In this document: one piece after another, positions 7,101 through 17,970 of the stretch
How the letters are laid out: each line of letters starts with the position of its first letter
How positions within the stretch are numbered: the stretch's first letter is position 1
Assembly (NCBI GenBank): GCA_020854975.1
Contig: JAHKLQ010000029.1
Span: 1 to 17,998, forward strand
Source: Methanobacterium sp.
Lineage (GTDB): Archaea > Methanobacteriota > Methanobacteria > Methanobacteriales > Methanobacteriaceae
Length of the DNA: 17,998 nucleotides
Direction: 5' to 3'
Translations under genes and position numbers: made by a program
The notes under the pieces: model-generated
What the model was told of the DNA's origin: nothing
Databases searched by the model: none
What the model saw: the letters and a program-made list of their open reading frames with translations, nothing else

Positions 7101-7862
7101 TTAATCATCATCTTGAACCTTGAAAACAACAACCAATCCATTTACTCGCTGTTTATGATCCTTTATGGGAGTTACCGTGCCCTGAACCATGAACCTTGTA
7201 CCCTGACGAGATAACAATTCTGGGTCTCCATTCATAGTCAGAACATCTTCTAGGGAAGATTCATTTTTTAATTCACTTACTTCACTTATGGGTAGAAAAA
7301 CTTCCCCTAAATCCTTACCCAAAGCTGCATCTTTAGTCCAACCAGTTAAAGTCTCTGCAAGGGCATTAATAAACCGGATCTGGCCAGTTGAATTGGTTGC
7401 AATTACTGCTTCAGTGGTGTTTTGAAGCATGGCCATGGAAAGTTGATCATGTTCCTTTTCCATCTGATGTCTGTAAAGGGTTATTTCAATGGCAGCATGG
7501 AGTTCGCTCTCTTCAAAGGGCTTAGTCAGCATTCCCTGCCCTTTAACTAGAAATCCTGATGGTTCAGTTAGTTTAGCCCTTTCTACAGTTTTTTCATCAG
7601 AGTAAGCAGTGAGATAAATTACCGGGATGTCATAATCCTTTCTTATCTGAGCAGCTGCTTCAATACCGTCCATTTCACCTTCTAACTTGATATCCATCAG
7701 TACCAAATCTGGTTCTAGTCTTCCAGCCTGCCGAACGGCATCTTCCCCTGTAGAACAGATTGCTGGTACTTTGTATCCTGCAAACTCCAGTCCTGCCCTT
7801 ATATCTTCCGCTGTGATTCTTTCATCTTCCACCACCAGAATAGTTGCACTGGTCATGGTCAT
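7101..7862 (-). CDS. Response regulator receiver-PAS protein (first of tandem pair)
   Basis: 253 residues, the same length and layout as its downstream paralog: receiver (1-130), then PAS (about 143-250). Acidic pair Glu12/Asp13, phosphoacceptor Asp57, Thr85 and Lys114 are present. It shares the extended loop before KPFEESEL (here FLVKGQGMLTKPF, with Lys107 as a second lysine). The PAS core begins EAVIATNSTGQIRFIN. The start at 7862 (ATG) has AGGAG 5 nt upstream. A GTG at 7868 lies inside that Shine-Dalgarno sequence and is rejected. The pair looks like a local gene duplication with moderate divergence. Such kinase-free receiver-PAS proteins are common in Methanobacterium; they may relay phosphate or a redox/ligand signal through PAS contacts with other sensors. 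Confidence 0.88.
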   Translation of the reverse strand: MTMTSATILVVEDERITAEDIRAGLEFAGYKVPAICSTGEDAVRQAGRLEPDLVLMDIKLEGEMDGIEAAAQIRKDYDIPVIYLTAYSDEKTVERAKLTEPSGFLVKGQGMLTKPFEESELHAAIEITLYRHQMEKEHDQLSMAMLQNTTEAVIATNSTGQIRFINALAETLTGWTKDAALGKDLGEVFLPISEVSELKNESSLEDVLTMNGDPELLSRQGTRFMVQGTVTPIKDHKQRVNGLVVVFKVQDDD

Positions 7863-7912
7863 CTGCACTCCTGAGATTTATAGCAATCAATATTACTATT
7901 AATTAATTAGTT

Positions 7913-7930
7913 ATCAGTTAAATATAATTG
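7913..7930 (-). promoter_or_regulatory. Candidate promoter of the regulator pair
   Basis: On the minus strand AATTATATTTAAC (about 7927-7915) is a plausible TATA element about 55-65 bp before the ATG at 7862, within the 111-bp gap after leuA. It would give a leader of about 30 nt that includes AGGAG. Confidence 0.3.
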
Positions 7931-7973
7931 TCCCACAAAAGGATTCTTAAGGCGGATAATCACCACCTTGTCC

Positions 7974-9491
<1,518 letters not shown>

Positions 9492-9529
9492 TGGGAAGAC
9501 TCCTATGGTTTGACATTATTATTAACTAG

Positions 9530-9560
9530 TTTGATTTGATTTCATAAAAATTTATGTTAA
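9530..9560 (-). promoter_or_regulatory. Candidate leuA promoter
   Basis: A symmetrical AT-rich element CATAAA-AA-TTTATG (9543-9556) is the best TATA candidate, about 60 bp before the leuA ATG. It would give a leader of about 33 nt carrying the AGGAG Shine-Dalgarno sequence (9504-9500). The intergenic gap from the DUF63 gene is 121 bp, so independent transcription is likely. Confidence 0.35.
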
Positions 9561-9612
9561 AAAAGTGAGTTTTCAAATTATTCTGAAGAGAATTATAAAA
9601 ACCCTAATCAAC

Positions 9613-10407
9613 TCATGTGCCCATACTCAGGCTTAGGAAATTCCTTAATCCAGGTGCCAGCCCTAGAATGAATATAGCTAGTTTCAACATGTTTTTGATG
9701 GTTTTATCCTCTACATATGTGTCAATAATGTAAAGGGCGGGTAGTATAACTGCTATTTTTAAGGGATACATTACTATGGCACTGTCCACCAGCTGGGTAA
9801 GGGCATTGGGTAGCACATGCTGTTCACCGTAACCATAGTAATCCACTGCTATAAAGGTGGTGCTGGCATCAAAAAGGTGGGCTAAAAGGATACTGAGATT
9901 AAATTTATCCTTTAAAAGACTCCATTTTCTGCTGAGTAATATGAATGGGGAGGATACCAGAGCCCAGGATCCCAACACCTGGAATAATGCAATGGGGTTG
10001 AGATGTTGGGTGTAATATATGTTGGGAATGCACATGACCGCCCCCACGGTGAATATAATATAACGGTAGTCCCAGCCAGTCTTGCGTTCAATTAAAACTG
10101 ATGCTAAAAGGGTGAAAATGGCTGAAAATCCTGTTAAAAGGTAAATCCCTGGAGTTACCAGGATGTAAGTTAAGGGGTAGATACCATTATCCACCAGGGC
10201 ACGTGCACTGGATCCGAAGAATATGAAGGGGATGAGGGGGATGAAAAGGTCTTTAGGATCTTTATCTATCCAGCGAAACATCCTGATGATTAAGAGAATA
10301 ACTAAACCCAGGATTATGCCAAATACAATAGTATTAAAGAGTGTATAACCCGGGTGTAAGTAAACGAAGTTCTCATGAATGTACTGTATGATAGAATCAA
10401 GAACCAT
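9613..10407 (-). CDS. DUF63 family integral membrane protein
   Basis: 264 residues with about eight hydrophobic segments, typical of the archaeal DUF63 family, whose function is not known to me. Polar residues sit in or next to membrane segments: Ser66, Arg69 and Asp73 in FFGSSARALVDNGIYP, and His177, Asp180, Asp189, Glu195 and His197 in HLFDASTTF...YYGYGEQHVLPN. The C-terminus has LAPGLRN. This pattern could build a buried metal or substrate site, which is inference. There is no Shine-Dalgarno sequence before the ATG. A TATA-like TTTAAATAT (10437-10429) lies about 26 bp upstream, so the mRNA is probably leaderless. It lies 74 bp after the PHP gene on the same strand. Confidence 0.85.
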   Translation of the reverse strand: MVLDSIIQYIHENFVYLHPGYTLFNTIVFGIILGLVILLIIRMFRWIDKDPKDLFIPLIPFIFFGSSARALVDNGIYPLTYILVTPGIYLLTGFSAIFTLLASVLIERKTGWDYRYIIFTVGAVMCIPNIYYTQHLNPIALFQVLGSWALVSSPFILLSRKWSLLKDKFNLSILLAHLFDASTTFIAVDYYGYGEQHVLPNALTQLVDSAIVMYPLKIAVILPALYIIDTYVEDKTIKNMLKLAIFILGLAPGLRNFLSLSMGT

Positions 10408-10426
10408 GGCACTAAATAGGGTGTTA

Positions 10427-10440
10427 GAATATTTAAACTT
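10427..10440 (-). promoter_or_regulatory. TATA element giving a leaderless DUF63 transcript
   Basis: AAGTTTAAATATTC on the minus strand is centred 26 bp before the ATG at 10407. Archaeal initiation usually occurs about that far from TATA, so the start codon would be at or within a few bases of the 5' end. This matches the lack of any Shine-Dalgarno sequence. Confidence 0.4.
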
Positions 10441-10481
10441 ATCTTAATTTATCCAATGAGTGGAAAAAGGAGAAATAATAG

Positions 10482-11128
10482 TTAAATGCGTCGGATCTTC
10501 TTATTTATAACCTCTTTCAGGATGAGAGGTAGGGGTGTGCGATCACCATAAACACTGGTCTTACCAGCAAGAATTCCTTTAAGGATGCTATCTACCGAAA
10601 AATCTGCTTCCAGTTCAGTGACACAGCTCCCAATAGCTCCCAGAAAGTGAGCATCACTGGAACCGATTTGGGGGATGTTTTTCTCCTCAGCCATCTTTTT
10701 AGCCCTCCAGTTGGAGTATCCGAAAATATAACGAGAGTTGAGGGTTTCCATGGCATCCACCTCAACATATTTCACCTGGGTGAAAATACCTTCCCGGTAG
10801 GCTACAAAGGGATGGGCAGCGACTGCAATCCCCCCTTGAGCCCTAATTAGTTCAATTGTCTCTTCTGGCGATATTCCCTTCGGTATTTCCTCACTTATGC
10901 CCAGAGCCACTATGTGTCCCTTGCTGGTGGAAACTTCCATGGCAGGTATGATCACCAGGTCATCCATTCTACCAAACTCTTTTAAAGCAACTTCAGAGCC
11001 TTTTAAAGTGTTATGATCAGCGATGGCAATGGCATCCAATCCAATTTTACGAGAATGTTTAACTATATCCTTTACCTCGGCTGTGGAGTCTCCAGAGTAG
11101 GTGCTATGAATATGCGGATCAATGATCA

Positions 11129-11129
<1 letters not shown>
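10482..11129 (-). CDS. PHP domain metal-dependent phosphoesterase
   Basis: 215 residues of a single PHP domain, a cytoplasmic phosphoesterase with a two- or three-metal site. Ligand motifs appear in order: His6-x-His8 (DPHIHS), Asp14 (SGDS), Asp38-His39-Asn40 (ADHN), Glu65 (AMEVS), His72, His106 (AAHPF) and Asp159-x-His161 (SSDAH). Members of this class (YciV/TrpH-like) hydrolyse nucleoside 3',5'-bisphosphates or short oligonucleotides; the substrate here is not determined. I start it at the ATG at 11129, where GGAG is 7 nt upstream. The TTG just before it is not needed. Its ATG shares a base with the DUF1786 stop (TGATG), so the two genes are translationally coupled. Confidence 0.88.
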
Positions 11130-12160
<1,031 letters not shown>

Positions 12161-12207
12161 GTTTTACTGTTATGTTCCTGATTATAATTAAGCAATTCAC
12201 TCCTGAA

Positions 12208-12225
12208 TGTACAAATATATACAAC
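12208..12225 (-). promoter_or_regulatory. DUF1786 promoter with TGTACA element
   Basis: The TATA-like GTATATATTT (12222-12213 on the minus strand) touches TGTACA (12208-12213). TGTACA is the consensus TRP box bound by TrpY in Methanothermobacter, where TrpY controls trpB2 among other genes. This site is 229 bp from trpB2 but at the edge of the DUF1786 TATA. Whether it is used is not shown by the sequence. Confidence 0.3.
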
Positions 12226-12362
12226 AAAGGTTTAAATAGTACGTTACTTATAGGGGTTAATTAAAATCCAATATAATTAATAAAACCTCAACGAAAATAA
12301 AGTCAAGTTTGCATTAGATTTACAGTGGAAATTGATGTTTGCAAAAATGCGTTTAATTTTTG

Positions 12363-12434
12363 TAAATATAATTATCTCATGGAATATTAGGTTTTTTTAA
12401 GATCAATTAAATTTTGAAATTGATTATGAGGTGA
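12363..12434 (+). promoter_or_regulatory. trpB2 promoter, leader inverted repeat and ribosome binding site
   Basis: The TATA-like TAAATATAATT (12363-12373) predicts transcription from about 12394. The leader then begins with a 7-bp inverted repeat, ATCAATT-N9-AATTGAT (12402-12424), four bases before the Shine-Dalgarno sequence GAGGTGA (12428-12434), which is 7 nt from the ATG. The repeat could be a protein site or an mRNA hairpin next to the ribosome site. Confidence 0.4.
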
Positions 12435-12441
12435 AACAGCC

Positions 12442-13734
12442 ATGTACAGTGTAAAACTAACTGAAAAAGAAATTCCCAAAAAATGGTACAACATAGCTGC
12501 TGATCTTCCTGTGGAATTCCCACCTTACGATCAGACAGAAGAAGGACATCAACTGGAAAATCTACCTAAAATATTTTCCAAAGGTGTATTAGAACAAGAA
12601 TTATCCACGGAAAGATACATCAAGATCCCCAAAGAAGTCCGGAATATTTACAAACAGATGGGGCGTCCCAGCCCACTAGTGAGAGCTAAGGCTCTAGAAG
12701 CTCATCTAGACACCCCTGCCAAGATATTCTACAAAAGGGAAGACACCTCCCCCACCGGAAGCCACAAACTAAACACCGCCATTGCACAAGCATACTACGC
12801 CAAAAAAGACGGAATAGAACGTTTGACCACAGAAACCGGTGCTGGCCAATGGGGAACCGCCCTTTCACTGGCCTGTAAACTGATGGATATTGATTGCACA
12901 GTTTACATGGTTAAAGTATCTTTCAACCAGAAACCTTACCGTAAAACCATTATGGAACTTTATGATGGGGAAATTTTAGCATCACCAAGTGATAAAACAG
13001 AATTTGGTAGAAAAATACTCAAAGAAAACCCAGACCACCCAGGAACTCTGGGTGTGGCCATTTCAGAAGCTATTGAAGATGCCTTAAACGATGAAAAAGT
13101 TTACTACTCCCTGGGAAGTGTTTTAAACCATGTTATGCTGCACCAGACCATCATAGGCCAGGAAACCCAGAAACAACTGGAAATCTTCGATGAATCCCCT
13201 GATGTTATGATTGGTTGCGTGGGTGGAGGTAGTAACTTCGCTGGAGCCATCTTCCCATTCATCAAGGACCAGTTAGACGAAAAAATCGACTGTAAATTCA
13301 TAGCTGTGGAACCATCCCACTGCCCTACCTTAACCAAGGGGGAGTACTGTTATGACTTCGGAGACACTGCAGGACTCACTCCACTAATCAAAATGTACAC
13401 CCTGGGCCATAACTTTATTCCTCCATCAGACCATGCCGGTGGCCTCAGATACCATGGAGTGTCACCATTAGTGGCTTTACTGGTCCATGAAGGCATTGTA
13501 GAATCAAGAACCGTTGAACAGACCGATATCTTCAAGAGTGGAGTGCTGTTCGCCCGAACTGAAGGAATCGTACCTGCTCCAGAAACATGCCATGCCATAA
13601 AAACTGGAATAGATGAGGCCCTTGAATGTAAAAAGACTGGTGAAGAGAAAAACATTATTATTAACTTCTCTGGCCACGGTCTCCTTGATCTAGCAGGTTA
13701 CGAGGATTATCTAGAAGGTAAAATAAAAGATTAA
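12442..13734 (+). CDS. trpB2: Tryptophan synthase beta-like protein, TrpB2 type
   Basis: 430 residues, longer than TrpB1 because of the N-terminal extension typical of TrpB2. It is a PLP enzyme that joins indole (or makes it from indole glycerol phosphate with TrpA) and serine to tryptophan. PLP lysine Lys109 lies in TGSHKLNTA (105-113). The catalytic Glu131 is in ETGAGQWG, where TrpB1 usually has GQHG. The PLP phosphate loop is GGGSN (261-265). The end [16 protein letters not shown] is family-typical. No trpA or other trp gene is adjacent, which fits a TrpB2 that salvages indole or backs up the operon enzyme. GAGGTGA lies 7 nt before the ATG. TGTACA, the TrpY box consensus, overlaps the first codons (12443-12448). 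Confidence 0.93.
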   Translation: MYSVKLTEKEIPKKWYNIAADLPVEFPPYDQTEEGHQLENLPKIFSKGVLEQELSTERYIKIPKEVRNIYKQMGRPSPLVRAKALEAHLDTPAKIFYKREDTSPTGSHKLNTAIAQAYYAKKDGIERLTTETGAGQWGTALSLACKLMDIDCTVYMVKVSFNQKPYRKTIMELYDGEILASPSDKTEFGRKILKENPDHPGTLGVAISEAIEDALNDEKVYYSLGSVLNHVMLHQTIIGQETQKQLEIFDESPDVMIGCVGGGSNFAGAIFPFIKDQLDEKIDCKFIAVEPSHCPTLTKGEYCYDFGDTAGLTPLIKMYTLGHNFIPPSDHAGGLRYHGVSPLVALLVHEGIVESRTVEQTDIFKSGVLFARTEGIVPAPETCHAIKTGIDEALECKKTGEEKNIIINFSGHGLLDLAGYEDYLEGKIKD

Positions 13735-13763
13735 TCATCTTTTATTTTTTTATTTATTTTTTT
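13720..13763 (+). terminator. trpB2 terminator overlapping the stop codon
   Basis: A perfect 12-bp stem, AAAATAAAAGAT (13720-13731) and ATCTTTTATTTT (13737-13748), has the TAA stop codon in its 5-base loop and runs into T-rich sequence (to 13763). It is AT-only apart from one G-C pair at each side, so the T-tracts probably matter more than the stem. Confidence 0.65.
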
Positions 13764-13876
13764 ATGAAATATCTTATTTTTACTGCTTAATTAAACCAAT
13801 CTAACCAATTGAACCTGTAACTTTGCTTATTTCTTTAAAGTTTTAGTAATCACCCATGTACCATTTCATCGCACTC

Positions 13877-13928
13877 TATTTATACCAGTTTGCCATATAG
13901 ATCAATTGAGACTTATAAAAGGAGGATC
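13877..13928 (+). promoter_or_regulatory. fae-hps promoter and ribosome binding site
   Basis: TATTTATA (13877-13884) is a fitting TATA element. Transcription from about 13907 would leave a leader of about 28 nt with the strong Shine-Dalgarno sequence AGGAGGATC (13920-13928). Confidence 0.45.
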
Positions 13929-13934
13929 ATGTTT

Positions 13935-15155
<1,221 letters not shown>

Positions 15156-15158
15156 AAA

Positions 15159-15198
15159 GAGCATATAACAAAAATATATGCTCCAAATCTACTTTTTT
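15159..15198 (+). terminator. fae-hps terminator
   Basis: The hairpin GAGCATATA-N7-TATATGCTC (15159-15183), a perfect 9-bp stem, begins 3 bp after the stop codon and is followed by six T at 15193-15198. This is the most bacterial-looking terminator in the window. Confidence 0.65.
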
Positions 15199-15317
15199 AT
15201 TCTTAATTAACTCCATTTCTATTTTTTTAATTGATTTAGCTCACTATCCCTGTAGATAAAAATTTATTATCTTAAAACAAAACTTCTATTTAAGACAAGT
15301 GAGGGGATGATGGATTA

Positions 15318-15905
15318 ATGATTTTGGGAATATGTGGAAGCCCCAGGAAACAGGCCACAGAGTACGTTTTAGCAGAAGCTCTGAGCATGATGGAAGAGAA
15401 AGGTTATGAAACCGAATTATTCACTGTTCGGGGAAAAGAAATTGGACCCTGTAGGAACTGCGATTACTGCCTTCGCAAGAAGGTGTGCTTTTTACGGGAT
15501 GATATGCATGAACTTTACCCGCTTTTGATGGATGCTAAAGGAATTATAATGGCCACACCCATTTATAACGGAGGAATCAGCGCCCAGACAAAAGCAGTTA
15601 TGGATCGTACCCGTGCCGTGGCTGCCGTGGACATTGATTTTTTAAAACATAAGGTAGGGATGGCCATATCTGTGGGGGGTGATCGTGCTGGTGGTCAGGA
15701 ACTGGCCATACAGCAGATAATGACTTTCTACATTCTAAATGGAGCCATACCTGCAAGTGGAGGGCCTTTCGGAGCTAACTTGGGGGCTAACTTCTGGTCT
15801 CAGGATACTTTAAAGGGTGTAAAAAAAGATGAAGAAGGTTTCAGAAGTCTCAAGAAAACCATTAAAAGATTTGATGAATTTCTGGAAAAATATCAGAGTG
15901 AATGA
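15318..15905 (+). CDS. Iron-sulfur flavoprotein (Isf-like, NADPH-dependent FMN reductase fold)
   Basis: 195 residues with a flavodoxin-like fold. The N-terminal ILGICGSPRKQA binds FMN phosphate. A compact cysteine motif, C45-x2-C48-x2-C51-x5-C57 (PCRNCDYCLRKKVC), matches that of methanogen iron-sulfur flavoproteins, which carry one [4Fe-4S] next to FMN and take electrons from ferredoxin to reduce oxygen or peroxide. ATPIYNGGISAQTKAVMDR is the second FMN contact region. The length fits the family. A GAGGGGATGAT ribosome site precedes the ATG. A tiny frame (ATG ATG GAT TAA, 15307-15318) overlaps the start as TAATG. A ferredoxin gene follows after 181 bp and could encode its electron donor. Confidence 0.9.
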   Translation: MILGICGSPRKQATEYVLAEALSMMEEKGYETELFTVRGKEIGPCRNCDYCLRKKVCFLRDDMHELYPLLMDAKGIIMATPIYNGGISAQTKAVMDRTRAVAAVDIDFLKHKVGMAISVGGDRAGGQELAIQQIMTFYILNGAIPASGGPFGANLGANFWSQDTLKGVKKDEEGFRSLKKTIKRFDEFLEKYQSE

Positions 15906-15940
15906 TATCAAATTATATTTCTCTGTCAACAAAACCATTG

Positions 15941-16078
15941 AGTTATAAGGTATAAGTTATAACTAAATACATGTATAATATCTTCTAAACGCGTTAAAAA
16001 AGATTTAAATTAAGTTTACAAATCATGGAATTCATAATGAAATATGGATTATAAGTTAGAAGTTATAAGTTATAAGGA
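15941..16078. repeat. AGTTATAAG repeats before the ferredoxin gene
   Basis: The left cluster has AGTTATAAGG (15941-15950) and a 10-bp palindrome, AGTTATAACT (15955-15964). The right cluster is a heptamer array, ATAAGTT-AGAAGTT-ATAAGTT-ATAAGGA (16051-16078), ending 8 bp before the ferredoxin ATG. The clusters lie about 90 bp apart and flank the probable promoter. The arrangement could be two regulator-binding sites, or slippage-prone simple sequence. Confidence 0.45.
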
Positions 16079-16282
16079 CAGGGATCATGGTGCTCAGAAT
16101 AAAAGTAGATGAGGAAAAATGCACTGGTTGTGGGATCTGTAAGGAAGAATGTCCTAAAGGTGCCAAGATCTGGAATGTGGATAAGAAGGCCATGGCCACC
16201 AATCTACGTTACTGTCACCTGTGCACGATCTGTGCTTCCAAGTGTCCGGAAGGAGCCATATTAATAGAGAGGGATGCTGAAA

Positions 16283-16861
<579 letters not shown>

Positions 16862-16865
16862 GAGA

Positions 16866-16937
16866 ATAACCCCCTAATATCCTGAAATACCATAAAATAT
16901 GACATTATACTGACTTATAGGGGTTATGCTGACTTAT
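16866..16937. repeat. Inverted and direct repeats between hisB and the flavodoxin gene
   Basis: ATAACCCC(C)TA (16866-16876) can pair with TAGGGGTTAT (16918-16927), a 10-bp stem with one bulged C. CTGACTTAT occurs twice, at 16910-16918 and 16929-16937, 19 bp apart. The right arm contains ACTTATAGGGGTTA, which recurs exactly at 12246-12259. It could end the hisB transcript or bind a regulator of the flavodoxin gene. Confidence 0.4.
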
Positions 16938-17002
16938 TTCCCTGAATGATAATGTAATAATTAATTTAAAAGAGTGAAAATATAATAATGGAGGTTTAAA
17001 AA

Positions 17003-17476
17003 ATGAAAACCCTAATTGCATGTTACTCCTATTCTGGGAACACTCTGACTGTGGCCCAGAAATTACAGGAGATGATAAATGCCGATTTCACCCGTGTTGA
17101 ACCTGTTAAAGATAGATGGTATGTTATCAAAGCCGTCCATGCTTATATGGAGAAAAAATGGCCCATAAAACCATGCACAACCGATATTGATGACTATGAT
17201 TGTTTAATTGTTTGCTGCCCTGTCTGGGCCAGCCGCACACCTTCTGGGGTTAACCAGTACCTGGAAGAGTTAGAAAATGTTTCCGGGAAAAAATGTGCAG
17301 CCCTGGTTACCATGGGGGGAGATGGATCCCAGATAGCCACCACCCAGATCATGAATGCCCTGGAGGCTGAGGGAATGGAATTCATGGAAAGTTTAATCAT
17401 TGGAGGCAGTGCTCAGAAAAGTGGGGAATGGGAAAATATGGTGCAGGATTTTGCTGGAAAATTCATGGATGAGTAA
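17003..17476 (+). CDS. Flavodoxin
   Basis: 157 residues of a single flavodoxin domain. The FMN phosphate loop is SYSGNT (9-14, after MKTLIACY). CCPVWASRTPSGV (71-83) gives the second flavin loop, with Trp75 next to the ring. The third loop is TMGGDGS. It carries one or two electrons between oxidoreductases and may stand in for ferredoxin when iron is low. GGAGGT lies 7 nt before the ATG. The 141-bp gap from hisB holds repeats and AT-rich sequence, so it probably has its own promoter. It is downstream of a ferredoxin and an iron-sulfur flavoprotein, giving three redox carriers within about 2.2 kb. Confidence 0.9.
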   Translation: MKTLIACYSYSGNTLTVAQKLQEMINADFTRVEPVKDRWYVIKAVHAYMEKKWPIKPCTTDIDDYDCLIVCCPVWASRTPSGVNQYLEELENVSGKKCAALVTMGGDGSQIATTQIMNALEAEGMEFMESLIIGGSAQKSGEWENMVQDFAGKFMDE

Positions 17477-17485
17477 AGGTTTTAA

Positions 17486-17544
17486 AGGTTGGAATAATTG
17501 TAGAATAAAATTCAACCTCCATTTCCATTTAATCTATTTTTTTA
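17486..17544. terminator. Hairpin between converging flavodoxin and carbonic anhydrase-like genes
   Basis: AGGTTG-G-AAT (17486-17495) pairs with ATT-CAACCT (17510-17518), nine pairs with one bulge and a 14-base loop, about 10 bp after the flavodoxin stop. A run of seven T (17538-17544) follows after 20 bases, inside the end of the opposite gene. It probably terminates the flavodoxin transcript, with less support for the other strand. Confidence 0.4.
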
Positions 17545-17920
17545 TAACTAACTCAACAAGCTCCTGATTTTCTACCCATAAACCAATTACTTCACATTTC
17601 GGCTTTATTTTTTTCATACGCTGCACTGACCTCTTTATATGTACTTTATGAGTTTTTAAATCTACTGGATTGGCAGCACAATCATAATGACCTACAATAA
17701 AAATTTTATTGGTTTTATGGGCTTCTAATGATACATTAACCTTTCTTAGAATTTCATCCAGGTTGGAGTTTTCATCAGCTAGAACTCCATCCATCCCTGG
17801 TTCTGTGATCATATCTATAAAATCCACCAAATAATTACTTTTAATCCATTGAATAACTGGTAACTGGGCCCGGCCATCAATACAGTTTAGACAGGTTACA
17901 TATTTAGGTTTAGGTTCCAT
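17534..17920 (-). CDS. Small beta-carbonic anhydrase-like protein
   Basis: 128 residues from the preferred start. It carries the zinc-site signature of beta-carbonic anhydrases: Cys13-x-Asp15-x-Arg17 (NCIDGR) and His78-x2-Cys81 (VGHYDCAANP), so the three ligands and the Asp/Arg pair are present. It is much shorter than true beta enzymes (about 170-220 residues) and fits a divergent putative carbonic anhydrase family found in archaea. Activity is unproven. Start: AGGAG (plus 17931-17935) is 10 nt before the ATG at 17920, and a TATA-like element at 17957-17970 predicts transcription from about 17937. A longer frame from 17989 would begin upstream of that promoter. CO2/bicarbonate balance would suit a methanogen. 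Confidence 0.72.
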   Translation of the reverse strand: MEPKPKYVTCLNCIDGRAQLPVIQWIKSNYLVDFIDMITEPGMDGVLADENSNLDEILRKVNVSLEAHKTNKIFIVGHYDCAANPVDLKTHKVHIKRSVQRMKKIKPKCEVIGLWVENQELVELVIKK

Positions 17921-17956
17921 TTCGAGTTCTCTCCTATTGAGTCCCAACATCTTTGC

Positions 17957-17970
17957 AAATATATTTTTTC
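17957..17970 (-). promoter_or_regulatory. Promoter of the carbonic anhydrase-like gene
   Basis: GAAAAAATATATTT on the minus strand is a good TATA element, centred about 43 bp before the preferred ATG. It would give a short leader that begins near the AGGAG site. A second, weaker candidate lies at the window edge (17985-17998). Confidence 0.4.

Noticed and set aside
13890..13934. Longer in-frame start for fae-hps
   Set aside because: The first part lies before the expected transcript start, and the known Fae N-terminus begins at [12 protein letters not shown] right after the strong Shine-Dalgarno sequence.
15903..15910. TGATATCA palindrome at the end of the iron-sulfur flavoprotein gene
   Set aside because: Eight bases that overlap the stop codon are expected by chance in AT-rich DNA.
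16051..16078. CRISPR-like array
   Set aside because: The units are 7 bp with no spacers; it is a short tandem repeat.
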